NCBI GenBank assembly: GCA_003280915.1
Contig: QCDL01000004.1
Span: 101,190-163,366, forward strand
Reading direction: 5' to 3'
DNA length: 62,177 nt
DNA from: Prochlorococcus sp. AG-355-I04
GTDB taxonomy: Bacteria; Cyanobacteriota; Cyanobacteriia; PCC-6307; Cyanobiaceae
A program made the translations under genes and the position numbers. Shown piece by piece: positions 20,802-29,641 of the stretch; within the stretch, counting starts at the first letter, position 1; each line of letters opens with the position of its first letter. The notes below the pieces were generated by a model that saw only the letters and a list, made by a program, of their open reading frames with translations, did no database searches and had not been told where the DNA came from.

Positions 20802-22808
20802 TTATAGGATTTCCTTAGTTTTATTAACTACGTTTTCGACTGTAAATCCAAAATTTTTCATACATTCTCCACCTGGTGCTGATGCGCCAAATCTATCCAT
20901 AGTAATACAAATTCCATCAAAACCTGTATATTTATGCCATCCAAATGAATGGGCAGCTTCCACTACAACTCTCTTTTTCACACTGCTTGGTAAAACACTT
21001 TCTTTGTAAGATGCTTCTTGCTCTTCGAACAGTTCTACACAAGGCATAGAAACAACTCTAATTTTTTTACCTAAGCTTGATATCTCCTTACCTGCTTCAA
21101 TGCAAAGATTTAGTTCGCTCCCTGTACCAATAAAGATTAGATCTGGTGTTCCTTCGCAATCGGAAACCACATATCCTCCTAGAGCAACTTTGTCGATCGA
21201 AGTATTTTCTTGATTGGGCATACCCTGTCTACTTAAACAAAGGGCAGAGGGTCTTTTTCGATTTTGAATAGCAAGCTTATAAGCACCACTTGTCTCATTT
21301 CCATCTCCTGGTCTGAATACTAGCATGTTAGGCATGGCACGAAGAGAAGGAATAGTTTCAATAGGTTGATGTGTTGGGCCGTCTTCTCCTACACCAATTG
21401 AATCATGGGTTAATACATAGATTACTCCTAATTCGCTGAGTGCTGAAAGCCTCATTGAACCTCTCATGTAATCTGCAAAAACAAGGAAGGTTCCACCGTA
21501 CGGAATAAGGCCACTATTATGATAGGCAATACCATTAAGTACAGCTGCCATTGCATGTTCACGCACGCCAAAATGTAGATATCTTTTTTCGGGACTATGA
21601 GGCTGGAACGATCCAGTTTCTCCTTTGATATCTGTGTAGTTAGAGTGAGTTAAATCTGCTGATCCACCAATCAATTCAGGCAGGTTAGGTCCTAAAGCGC
21701 CTAAACATATTTGTGAATGCTTTCTGGTGGCTAACCCTTTATCTTCAGGTGTATAAGAGGGGAGATCAGAGTCCCAATTCTCAGGTAATTTACCCTCTAA
21801 CATTCTTTTAAATTCAGCTCCTTCAGAAGGATATTTTTTTTGATATTCTTCAAATTTATAATCCCACTCTTTCTCTAAATTTTCTCCTTTGTTAATGGAT
21901 TTTCTAAAATGTGTATATACTTCATCTGGTATTTCAAATGGAGCGTATTCCCAATTGAGAAACTCTCTAGTTAATGCAGCTTCTTCTTCTCCAACAGCTG
22001 CTCCATGAATTCCAGCAGTATCTGATTTGTTGGGTGAACCATAACCTATGGTTGTAGAAATTTTTATGATTGAAGGTTTATCTGTAATTAATTTTGCTTC
22101 TTCGATAGCTTCTGTTATTCCTTTAACGTCGTGATTGCCATCCTCAACATGTTGTACATGCCATCCATAAGCTTCGTATCTTTTTAGAACATCTTCGGTG
22201 AAAGAAACGTCGGTTCGCCCATCAATTGTAATTTGATTATCGTCATAGAGCGCAATTAATTTTCCAAGCTTAAGATGACCAGCTAATGAGCAGGCCTCTG
22301 ATGCGATACCTTCTTGATTACAGCCGTCACCCATTATTACGTAAGTGTAGTGATCAACAATATTGCAATCAGGCTTATTAAATTTAGCTGCTAAGTGAGT
22401 TTCAGCTATTGCTAAACCAACAGCATTTGAAATTCCTGCTCCAAGAGGCCCTGCTGTAACTTCAACACCTTCAGTTTCGAATGTTTCTGGATGTCCAGGA
22501 GTTTTTGATCCCCATTGTCTAAATTCTTTAATATCTTCTATTGAAACTGATTTGTATCCAGTTAAATGAAGCAAAGAATATAAAAGCATACAACCATGAC
22601 CAGCTGATAACACAAAACGATCTCTATTGAACCATTTTGGGTTATTGGGGTTGTGATTAAGTATGTTTTGCCATAATGCATAACCCATAGGAGCACACCC
22701 CATTGGCAATCCAGGATGTCCACTATTAGATTTATTTACTGCATCTACAGCAAGCATTCTTATACTATTTACACAAAGTGATTCTAATGAAACAGATGCA
22801 GCGACCAT
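20802..22808 (-). CDS. tktA: Transketolase
   Basis: This 668-residue thiamine-diphosphate enzyme of the Calvin cycle and pentose phosphate pathway transfers two-carbon units between sugar phosphates. The ThDP/Mg motif [19 protein letters not shown] continues to DDNQITIDG. The catalytic His region [14 protein letters not shown], the [14 protein letters not shown] segment and the [11 protein letters not shown] loop are present. It ends the leftward acpP-fabF-tktA run, 42 bases after fabF. As a ThDP enzyme it is a user of the thiamine pathway fed by the neighbouring thiC. Confidence 0.98.
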   Translation of the reverse strand: MVAASVSLESLCVNSIRMLAVDAVNKSNSGHPGLPMGCAPMGYALWQNILNHNPNNPKWFNRDRFVLSAGHGCMLLYSLLHLTGYKSVSIEDIKEFRQWGSKTPGHPETFETEGVEVTAGPLGAGISNAVGLAIAETHLAAKFNKPDCNIVDHYTYVIMGDGCNQEGIASEACSLAGHLKLGKLIALYDDNQITIDGRTDVSFTEDVLKRYEAYGWHVQHVEDGNHDVKGITEAIEEAKLITDKPSIIKISTTIGYGSPNKSDTAGIHGAAVGEEEAALTREFLNWEYAPFEIPDEVYTHFRKSINKGENLEKEWDYKFEEYQKKYPSEGAEFKRMLEGKLPENWDSDLPSYTPEDKGLATRKHSQICLGALGPNLPELIGGSADLTHSNYTDIKGETGSFQPHSPEKRYLHFGVREHAMAAVLNGIAYHNSGLIPYGGTFLVFADYMRGSMRLSALSELGVIYVLTHDSIGVGEDGPTHQPIETIPSLRAMPNMLVFRPGDGNETSGAYKLAIQNRKRPSALCLSRQGMPNQENTSIDKVALGGYVVSDCEGTPDLIFIGTGSELNLCIEAGKEISSLGKKIRVVSMPCVELFEEQEASYKESVLPSSVKKRVVVEAAHSFGWHKYTGFDGICITMDRFGASAPGGECMKNFGFTVENVVNKTKEIL

Positions 22809-22850
22809 TGTTTTAAAAAAGTTAAGTTTGAAATACAGAATTGGTTGTCT

Positions 22851-24095
22851 TCAATTCAGTTTGCTGAAAGCAAGGCAAACATTGTGACCACCAAAACCGA
22901 AAGAATTAGAAAGAGCAACTCCTACTTGAGATTCTCTTGCGTTATTTGGTACATAATCAAGATCACATTCAGGATCCGGATTGACGTAGTTTATTGTAGG
23001 AGGGATAAAATTATGTGTCAAAGAAAGTATACAAGCTACAGCTTCTATACCTCCTGAGCCTCCTAGAAGATGACCAGTCATCGACTTAGTAGAGCTTACA
23101 GGAATGAGGTAAGATCTGTCTTTAAAAATAGATTTAATTGCAGAAGTTTCATTTTTATCATTAGCTGATGTACTTGTTCCATGAGCATTTATGTAATCAA
23201 CTTTTTCAAGGCTGAGACTAGCGTCTTGAATTGCTAATTTGATAGCTTCGGCGCCTCCAACTCCGCCTGGAGATGGAGCAGTAATATGATGAGCATCACA
23301 TGTTGTTCCATATCCAATTATTTCTGCATAAATTCTCGCATTCCTTTTTTGTGCATTTTCTAAAGTTTCTAAAACAAGAATTCCAGATCCCTCTCCAATA
23401 ACAAATCCATCTCTTTCAGCATCAAAAGGTCTGCTAGCAGTTTGAGGGCTGTCATTTCTGAAAGAAAGAGCTTTAGCACTAGCAAAACCTGCTACTCCAA
23501 GAGGTGTAATACTCGCTTCTGCTCCTCCACAGATCATTGCATCTGCTTTTCCAAGTTGAAGTAATCTAAAAGAATCACCAATTGCATTTGAACCAGCAGC
23601 GCAAGCGGTTGAAACAGACGAGCTAGGTCCTTTTGCGCCCAAAGCTATGGCGGCCAATCCAGTTGCCATGTTTGGAATCATCATTGGGACTGTAAATGGA
23701 CTTACTCTTTTAGGTCCTTTATGACTCAATATTTGAGCTTGACTTTCCATAGTTAGCAAGCCTCCAACACCAGAACCAATAATCACTCCAATTTTTGATG
23801 CATTAGCTTCAGTAATTTCAAGTCCAGAATCACTAAAGGCTTGCTTTGCAGCAATAACTCCAAACTGGGAAAAACGATCCCATCTTTTGGATTCTTTAGC
23901 TTCAATAAAATTTTCAGATTGAAGATTTTTTACTTCTGCAGCAAATTTGCAGGGATGTTGTTCAGGATCAAAGAGAGTAATATCTGAGACCCCATTAGTA
24001 CCTGTTTGAAGACCGACTAAATATTCATCAATGTTATTACCAATTGGAGTTACTGCTCCGATACCAGTAATAACTACTCGATGGAAATTTGGCAT
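22851..24095 (-). CDS. fabF: 3-oxoacyl-[acyl-carrier-protein] synthase II
   Basis: This 414-residue condensing enzyme elongates fatty acids with malonyl-ACP. The thiolase-fold active site is complete: Cys165 in VSTACAAGSN, His in NAHGTSTSANDKNE and His in STKSMTGHLLGGSGG. The C-terminal NSFGFGGHN glycine-rich end is present. It follows acpP by 6 bases, the standard pairing of a condensing enzyme with its carrier protein. Confidence 0.98.
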   Translation of the reverse strand: MPNFHRVVITGIGAVTPIGNNIDEYLVGLQTGTNGVSDITLFDPEQHPCKFAAEVKNLQSENFIEAKESKRWDRFSQFGVIAAKQAFSDSGLEITEANASKIGVIIGSGVGGLLTMESQAQILSHKGPKRVSPFTVPMMIPNMATGLAAIALGAKGPSSSVSTACAAGSNAIGDSFRLLQLGKADAMICGGAEASITPLGVAGFASAKALSFRNDSPQTASRPFDAERDGFVIGEGSGILVLETLENAQKRNARIYAEIIGYGTTCDAHHITAPSPGGVGGAEAIKLAIQDASLSLEKVDYINAHGTSTSANDKNETSAIKSIFKDRSYLIPVSSTKSMTGHLLGGSGGIEAVACILSLTHNFIPPTINYVNPDPECDLDYVPNNARESQVGVALSNSFGFGGHNVCLAFSKLN

Positions 24096-24101
24096 TCTTT
24101 A

Positions 24102-24341
24102 TTAACCTTTTTTTTCTTCGATGAATTTTACTGCATCACCAACAGTTGCGATTCCTTCAGCGGCTTCATCTGGAATTTCAATGTCAAATGCTTCTTCTAA
24201 AGCCATCACGAGTTCAACTGTATCTAGAGAATCTGCACCTAAATCATTTTGGAAGTTTGAATCTGACTTCACTTCTCCTGCTTCAACACTTAATTGTTCT
24301 GAAACAATAGAACAGACTTTTTCGAGGATTTCTTGTGACAT
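24102..24341 (-). CDS. acpP: Acyl carrier protein
   Basis: This 79-residue acidic four-helix carrier has the phosphopantetheine attachment Ser38 in [11 protein letters not shown]. It carries growing fatty acyl chains and is translated upstream of fabF, its user. Its start is divergent from psaC across a 133-base intergenic region that must hold promoters for both genes. Confidence 0.98.
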   Translation of the reverse strand: MSQEILEKVCSIVSEQLSVEAGEVKSDSNFQNDLGADSLDTVELVMALEEAFDIEIPDEAAEGIATVGDAVKFIEEKKG

Positions 24342-24432
24342 AGTTTATGGAAATTACTAATTATCTTTATAATTTTATGCCCTAGAGTTAACAAGAGTGA
24401 AGCATATCTTAATTTTTTTAATTTCTTTGTAA

Positions 24433-24720
<288 letters not shown>

Positions 24721-24800
24721 TTTTTATAGTGCAGTTTTAAGAGAGTCCATGATTTAATAAATACGCATTTTATTTCAATATAATTGAAAAAAAAATTCGT

Positions 24801-26696
24801 ATGTGTGGAATAGTTGCTGTTACTGGATATAAAAAAGCTTTACCATTATTAATGGATGGTTTAGAAAAACTTGAATATAGAGGTTATGATTCTGCAGGTA
24901 TTGCAATCATTAATTCTGAAACAAACTCTATTTCTTGTAATAAAGCAGAAGGAAAACTCAAGAATTTAAAAGGTAATCTTAAAGATCACAATATTCCTGG
25001 AACTGTGGGTATAGGTCATACTCGATGGGCAACTCATGGAAAACCTGAGGTTAAAAATGCACATCCGCATACAGATAGTTCCGGAACTATAGCAGTTGTT
25101 CAAAATGGCATTATTGAAAATTTCCAAGATTTAAAAAATAAATTAGAGAAAGAGGGGATTATTTTTAATTCTGATACAGATACTGAGGTAATTCCTCATC
25201 TAATTAAAAGAGAATTAAACACATTAAGTAAACTTAACCTTGAGAATAATGGCTCAACATTATTAGTTGCTGTGAGAAATGTGATATCTGATTTGGAAGG
25301 ATCATATGCTTTAGCCGTTTTATGGGCTGATGCTCCAACTTCTTTGGTAGTGGCGAGAAGACAAGCACCTTTGATTATTGGTTTGGGAGAAGGTGAATTT
25401 ATTTGTGCAAGTGATACCCCCGCTATTGCAAACTTTACAAATATTATTTTGCCTATGGAGGATGAAGAAATAGCTTTGTTGACTCCTCTTGGTATAGAAA
25501 TATATGACATAAACAATGAGAGACAATATCGAAATCCAGTTTCTCTCAAAGTCTCAGAGCAAGTAATGGATAAGATGAATTTTAAACACTTTATGTTAAA
25601 GGAGATATATGATCAGCCACAAACCGTAAAAAACTGGTTGGAAAATTATTTAATTCAAAACTTAGAAGAGGGCAAATATCAAATTAATTATCCTTTTAAT
25701 ACAAAGTTTTTTGAATCAATAGAAAGGATTGAAATTATCGCTTGCGGTACAAGTAAACATGCTGCAATGGTGGGTAGTTTTTTACTAGAACAATTTTCAG
25801 GTATTCCCACTAATGTCTTTTATGCAAGTGAATTTCGATATTCACCACCTCCATTGCTTCCAAACACATTAACTATTGGAGTCACTCAATCTGGAGAAAC
25901 TGCTGATACACTTGCAGCTATTGACATGGAAGTTAAAAGAAGGTCTTCCATTGAAGATGATAATTTTAAACCCAATCTCATTGCAATAACAAATAGAAAA
26001 GAGAGCTCGATAGGAAGGCAGGTTTCAAATATTATTGATATTTGCGCAGGAATAGAAGTGGGAGTTGCAGCAACAAAAACTTTTTTTGCTCAATTACTTT
26101 CTTTTTATGGATTAGCAATAAAATTTGCTGAAATTAAAGGTAGTCGAAGCTTAGATGAAATAAATAATTTAATAACTGAACTTACAAAAGTGCCTTCATT
26201 AATAGAAAATCTCTTAGAGCAACATAATAAATCTTCAGAAAAGTTAGCACATGATTTTTTTAATATTAAAGATGTTATTTTTTTAGGAAGAGGTATAAAT
26301 TATCCTATTGCTCTTGAAGGAGCGTTAAAACTCAAAGAAATTAGTTATATACATGCGGCTGGATATCCAGCTGGTGAGATGAAGCATGGTCCAATAGCTT
26401 TGTTAGATAAAAAAGTCCCTGTAATTTCCATTGCTTCCCCTGGTGAAGTTTTCGATAAGGTTATTAGTAATGCCCAAGAAGCAAAAGCTAGAGATTCATT
26501 TTTGATTGGGATTGCCCCTGAATGTAATGGAACTGAAATTTTTGATTATTTAATGAAAGTTCCTTCCTCTAATGAATGGATTTCACCTTTACTTAATATA
26601 GTGCCTTTGCAATTATTGAGTTATCATATTGCAGCTCACAGAGGACTTGATGTGGATCAACCAAGAAATTTAGCCAAAAGTGTAACTGTGGAATGA
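24801..26696 (+). CDS. glmS: Glutamine-fructose-6-phosphate aminotransferase
   Basis: This 631-residue enzyme makes glucosamine-6-phosphate, the first committed step to UDP-GlcNAc for peptidoglycan. The N-terminal Ntn glutaminase begins MCGIVAVTGY with the catalytic Cys2 and LEYRGYDSAGIAI. Two SIS isomerase domains follow (IACGTSKHAAMVGSF, VTQSGETADTLAAI, FLGRGINYPIALEGALKLKEI). The C-terminus is LAKSVTVE. No glmS ribozyme precedes it. A TATAAT (24779-24784) lies about 17 bases before the ATG and could be a -10 giving a very short leader. Confidence 0.98.
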   Translation: MCGIVAVTGYKKALPLLMDGLEKLEYRGYDSAGIAIINSETNSISCNKAEGKLKNLKGNLKDHNIPGTVGIGHTRWATHGKPEVKNAHPHTDSSGTIAVVQNGIIENFQDLKNKLEKEGIIFNSDTDTEVIPHLIKRELNTLSKLNLENNGSTLLVAVRNVISDLEGSYALAVLWADAPTSLVVARRQAPLIIGLGEGEFICASDTPAIANFTNIILPMEDEEIALLTPLGIEIYDINNERQYRNPVSLKVSEQVMDKMNFKHFMLKEIYDQPQTVKNWLENYLIQNLEEGKYQINYPFNTKFFESIERIEIIACGTSKHAAMVGSFLLEQFSGIPTNVFYASEFRYSPPPLLPNTLTIGVTQSGETADTLAAIDMEVKRRSSIEDDNFKPNLIAITNRKESSIGRQVSNIIDICAGIEVGVAATKTFFAQLLSFYGLAIKFAEIKGSRSLDEINNLITELTKVPSLIENLLEQHNKSSEKLAHDFFNIKDVIFLGRGINYPIALEGALKLKEISYIHAAGYPAGEMKHGPIALLDKKVPVISIASPGEVFDKVISNAQEAKARDSFLIGIAPECNGTEIFDYLMKVPSSNEWISPLLNIVPLQLLSYHIAAHRGLDVDQPRNLAKSVTVE

Positions 26697-26727
26697 TGAG
26701 TTTTTTGCAAATTTATATTTTTTAAAT

Positions 26728-27267
26728 TTATAGTTCCAACAGTCCATTTGGAGGATTGATGATTAGAAAATTATTTTTTATATCTACCAATGGGACTATT
26801 TCTTTAACAAATGGTACAAGAACTTTTTTTTGATTTTTAAATAGTTCAATAACAAGTAAATTATTTTTCTCATTTTCTAAATTTATAACTTTCCCAATTA
26901 TTTTTAATTCATTATTTTCTAAAGTCTTGACCTCTAGATTGATAAGTTCCAACAAGTGGAATTCTTCTTTTTTTAAATTGGGTAGTTGATTAGCTTTTAC
27001 AAGAATTTTAAATTTTTTAAGTTGCTCTGCATGATTTCTTGTATTTATTCCTTGAATTTTTACTATAAAGATTTCCTTACCAGGCAGTTTGAAACCAGAT
27101 ATAAGTTCTATTTTTGAGGGAACTTCACTCTCTTTTTGCAACCATCTCATTCCTGGTTTTAGAAATCTTTCTTCAAAATCACTTAGAGATTTAACTTTTA
27201 CTTGTCCATTAATTCCATGACATGATGTTATCAATCCAACAGTCAACCATTCTTTTTTGTTTATCAT
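26728..27267 (-). CDS. rimM: Ribosome maturation factor RimM
   Basis: This 179-residue protein assists maturation of the 30S subunit head. The N-terminal beta-barrel opens [29 protein letters not shown] and the C-terminal PRC-barrel has [11 protein letters not shown] and [12 protein letters not shown], ending [12 protein letters not shown]. It lies downstream of rnc on the same strand, but ndhS on the other strand occupies the gap, so the two may be co-transcribed across an antisense gene. It is 24 bases from the ndhS start. Confidence 0.94.
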   Translation of the reverse strand: MINKKEWLTVGLITSCHGINGQVKVKSLSDFEERFLKPGMRWLQKESEVPSKIELISGFKLPGKEIFIVKIQGINTRNHAEQLKKFKILVKANQLPNLKKEEFHLLELINLEVKTLENNELKIIGKVINLENEKNNLLVIELFKNQKKVLVPFVKEIVPLVDIKNNFLIINPPNGLLEL

Positions 27268-27291
27268 AGATTGTATTAGAAAAAGTGCTTT

Positions 27292-27477
27292 ATGGAATTA
27301 TCTACTAAACCCATACTCCCTGGTTCATTTGTTGTTGTAAAAGACAATAACTCTATATACAGAGGATATAAAGGGTTTGTACAGAGAGTCACAAAAAAAA
27401 AAGCAGCGGTTCTTTTTGAAGGAGGTAACTGGGATAAACTCATAACTTTTCCGTTAACGAATTTAGAAATAGTATAA
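27292..27477 (+). CDS. ndhS: NAD(P)H dehydrogenase-like complex subunit NdhS
   Basis: This 61-residue protein has an SH3-like fold with the signature [18 protein letters not shown], then [20 protein letters not shown] and [16 protein letters not shown]. This matches the small NdhS subunit (formerly a DUF3252 protein) that helps photosynthetic complex I dock ferredoxin for cyclic electron flow. It lies alone on the plus strand between the leftward rimM and rnc, with 24 bases to rimM and 3 bases to the rnc stop. Its promoter therefore must lie within the rimM 5' region. Confidence 0.82.
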   Translation: MELSTKPILPGSFVVVKDNNSIYRGYKGFVQRVTKKKAAVLFEGGNWDKLITFPLTNLEIV

Positions 27478-27480
27478 AAA

Positions 27481-28230
27481 TTAGATTTTACCTATAGTTA
27501 TAAATTTTTCTATCAATACCCTAGCTGCATTTGCTTCTGCTTGTTTATGTGACTTTCCGAATGCAGAAGATTCTTTTAATCCTTCGATAAATATTTCGCA
27601 AGAAAATCTTTTAGGATCACCATTTTTCTTTGAGACTTCAATTATTTTGTAGACTGGTAAATTAAAACCTTTACTTTGACACCACTCTTGCAGCACTGTC
27701 TTAGATTTGAATTTATATGGAGCTTTTAAAAATATTTCTGAGTCTTTTTCCCAAATATCATCTAACCAAAGATTTACTTCCTGAATTGAATTAAAGCACT
27801 TGTAAATAGCACCGATTAAAGCTTCTGTAGCTTCACCAATAATAGTATTTTTTGAATTCTCATCACCAAGAGCCTTTGGTCCTTTAATTATTAATTTCTC
27901 TATATCAATATTTTCCCCTAATTTAGTTAACCATTCATCACTAACAATTTGAGATCTTAGCTCTGATCTTTCTCCTACACTCATTTGAGGGTATTTTTTT
28001 TCAATAAAATTAGATGCAGCTAATCTGAGTACTGCATCTCCGAAAAATTCTAGTGTTTCGTAATTTATTTTTTTGTCTTCTGAAGAATGGATAAATGCTT
28101 GATTAAAATTTTGAAGAACTGAAATATTTTGAGTTCTAATTATTTCAGAAAATCTTTTTGATTTAATATTTAGAGACTCTAAAAAAGAAGTTATTTGTTT
28201 AATTCTCTTTGCGTTAATTATATTTGACAT
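27481..28230 (-). CDS. rnc: Ribonuclease III
   Basis: This 249-residue double-strand-specific endoribonuclease processes rRNA and regulatory RNA. The catalytic signature LEFFGDAVLRLAAS (acidic Glu and Asp), the second acidic motif GEATEALIGAIY, and the C-terminal dsRNA-binding domain (KTVLQEWCQSKG, then SHKQAEANAARVLIEK) are all present. It is just downstream of the RNase P RNA gene on the same strand, 25 bases after its 3' end. Confidence 0.96.
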   Translation of the reverse strand: MSNIINAKRIKQITSFLESLNIKSKRFSEIIRTQNISVLQNFNQAFIHSSEDKKINYETLEFFGDAVLRLAASNFIEKKYPQMSVGERSELRSQIVSDEWLTKLGENIDIEKLIIKGPKALGDENSKNTIIGEATEALIGAIYKCFNSIQEVNLWLDDIWEKDSEIFLKAPYKFKSKTVLQEWCQSKGFNLPVYKIIEVSKKNGDPKRFSCEIFIEGLKESSAFGKSHKQAEANAARVLIEKFITIGKI

Positions 28231-28255
28231 CTGATTTGAATAATCACAACAATTA

Positions 28256-28631
28256 GAAAGCAGGTCATAAGCCGGGTTCTGTTCATCTTAATTAAGATGG
28301 GCAATCATCTATCTAGGACTGGAATTACTTCGCAGTCTCAAGCGGCGCTTAAAAGTAGATTTTTTAATGGTCATAAATCTACTAAGCCTTGCTCCCAGCC
28401 GGGGTTTACCTAGCCAACACTTCTCAATGTTGCTGGTGCGCTCTTACCGCACCCTTGCACCCTTGCCATACAAAAAGTATTAGGCGGTATGTTTCTGTGG
28501 CACTATCCTCACGGTTGCCCGCACTGGGAATTACCCAGCAAGCCTGACCATGCGGGAGCCCGGACTTTCCTCAAAAAAGTTTTATTTTGTTTCCAAAATA
28601 AAACTTTCTTGCGATTGCCTCTCCTGCTTTC
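28256..28631 (-). ncRNA. rnpB: RNase P RNA (class A)
   Basis: On the minus strand the 5' GAAAGCAGG and 3' CCTGCTTTC ends pair as P1. The conserved segments are recognisable: GAGGAAAGTCCGGGCTCCC, the CAGTGCGGGC region, GAGGATAGTGCCACAGAAA (the P4 and core region) and the terminal GAACCCGGCTTATGACC. The RNA is the catalytic component that cleaves 5' leaders from pre-tRNA. P3 is capped by a perfect 14-bp AT-rich helix with a four-base loop (28576-28607). It lies between rnc and tRNA-Arg. A plus-strand ORF across it is not a gene. Confidence 0.97.
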
Positions 28632-28669
28632 ATCTAGCATAATGCGTAATACTCCAAAAATCATCTATT

Positions 28670-28743
<74 letters not shown>

Positions 28744-28821
28744 TAAAAATAAAAAACTATATGTAGTATGTGTGCAAACTTGCTACTCTCTAGCTAGCGT
28801 ATAGTTAGTAGTAAATCTTTT

Positions 28822-29154
28822 ATGGCAAAGTTGCATGATATGCGTTTAAAGCTCTTAATTCAACAGGAGCATGAACGCATTTCTAAATCCCAACCTAATG
28901 ATTTAGATCTTTCAATAGTTCAAGCAAGATGCCTATGCTGGCTTGCTCTTTTAGCGGAAGCTCATGAAGATCAAGCAAATGATGCTGAAAAAAGAGGCGA
29001 TGCTGAGCAAGCAATGGGTTGGTTTGCTGATTCTATGAGACTAAGAGATGTTATTAATTTGGTTACTAGTATCGAGATACCTTTGCCGGATAGTCCAGAT
29101 TCTCTTGATGAAAATGACGAATTATTGGATGGCCCTACAATTTTGCCCAAATAA
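28822..29154 (+). CDS. Conserved alpha-helical protein, unknown function
   Basis: This 110-residue protein is not one I can assign. Residues about 5-80 look wholly helical, with a Cys-containing segment VQARCLCWLALLAEAHEDQAND and the charged EKRGDAEQAMGWFADSMRLRD. The rest is an acidic, proline-containing tail (LPDSPDSLDENDELLDGPT). No signal or membrane segment is seen. It is followed after 31 bases by another unknown helical protein, and the two probably share a transcript downstream of tRNA-Arg. Codon usage looks like that of its neighbours. Confidence 0.82.
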   Translation: MAKLHDMRLKLLIQQEHERISKSQPNDLDLSIVQARCLCWLALLAEAHEDQANDAEKRGDAEQAMGWFADSMRLRDVINLVTSIEIPLPDSPDSLDENDELLDGPTILPK

Positions 29155-29185
29155 TGAGATGATATAAAAAGAATTATATTTTCTT

Positions 29186-29641
29186 TTGGCTGAAGAACCT
29201 TGTCAATGCTCTGATTGTCAGCGATTTTACAAACAGCATGATCGTCTTATAAGAGAATTTCCTACTTTTAAGCAGCAACAAGAATTAAATTGGGCATCTA
29301 TTCAATCGTTCAGAACTCTTTGTACTAAGATTACTGATGAGCTGCAGAGAGAATTATCTGAAAGGGAGTCAAGTGATGATATCAGTCAAGAAGAAAAACA
29401 TATATCTGATAAAGAGATTTCTGAAGCTTTAGATGAACTTGAAAGTGTTAATGCTTATCTGTATTCGATTGAAGCGTTAATGGAAAGAATATTTGATACA
29501 AAAATTTCAAACAATATTGAATCAAAATTTAAAGAAATTGCAAATGAATTAGCGCCAGACCCACTAAATATGGATCGATTAATTTTGAATAGATTATTTC
29601 ATCAAACGCCAGATTCACCAGATAAGAATAATATTAATTAG
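29186..29641 (+). CDS. Conserved helical protein with N-terminal cysteines, unknown function
   Basis: This 151-residue protein starts from TTG 29186. Cys6, Cys8 and Cys11 cluster at the N-terminus (MAEEPCQCSDCQRF), followed by long helices with heptad-like stretches (ITDELQRELSERES, DELESVNAYLYSIEALMERIF) and an acidic character. The Cys cluster could bind a metal but lacks a clear fourth ligand nearby other than Cys47. It overlaps the end of glgP on the other strand by 8 bases. The function is unknown. Confidence 0.8.
   Translation: MAEEPCQCSDCQRFYKQHDRLIREFPTFKQQQELNWASIQSFRTLCTKITDELQRELSERESSDDISQEEKHISDKEISEALDELESVNAYLYSIEALMERIFDTKISNNIESKFKEIANELAPDPLNMDRLILNRLFHQTPDSPDKNNIN

Noticed and set aside
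24721-24800. glmS ribozyme upstream of glmS
   Set aside because: The gap is 80 bases, AT-rich and lacks the conserved core; the self-cleaving element is about 150-200 nt.
26709-26729. AAATTTA...TAAATTT palindrome between glmS and rimM as a terminator
   Set aside because: It is made of A and T only, and such palindromes are frequent by chance in this composition.
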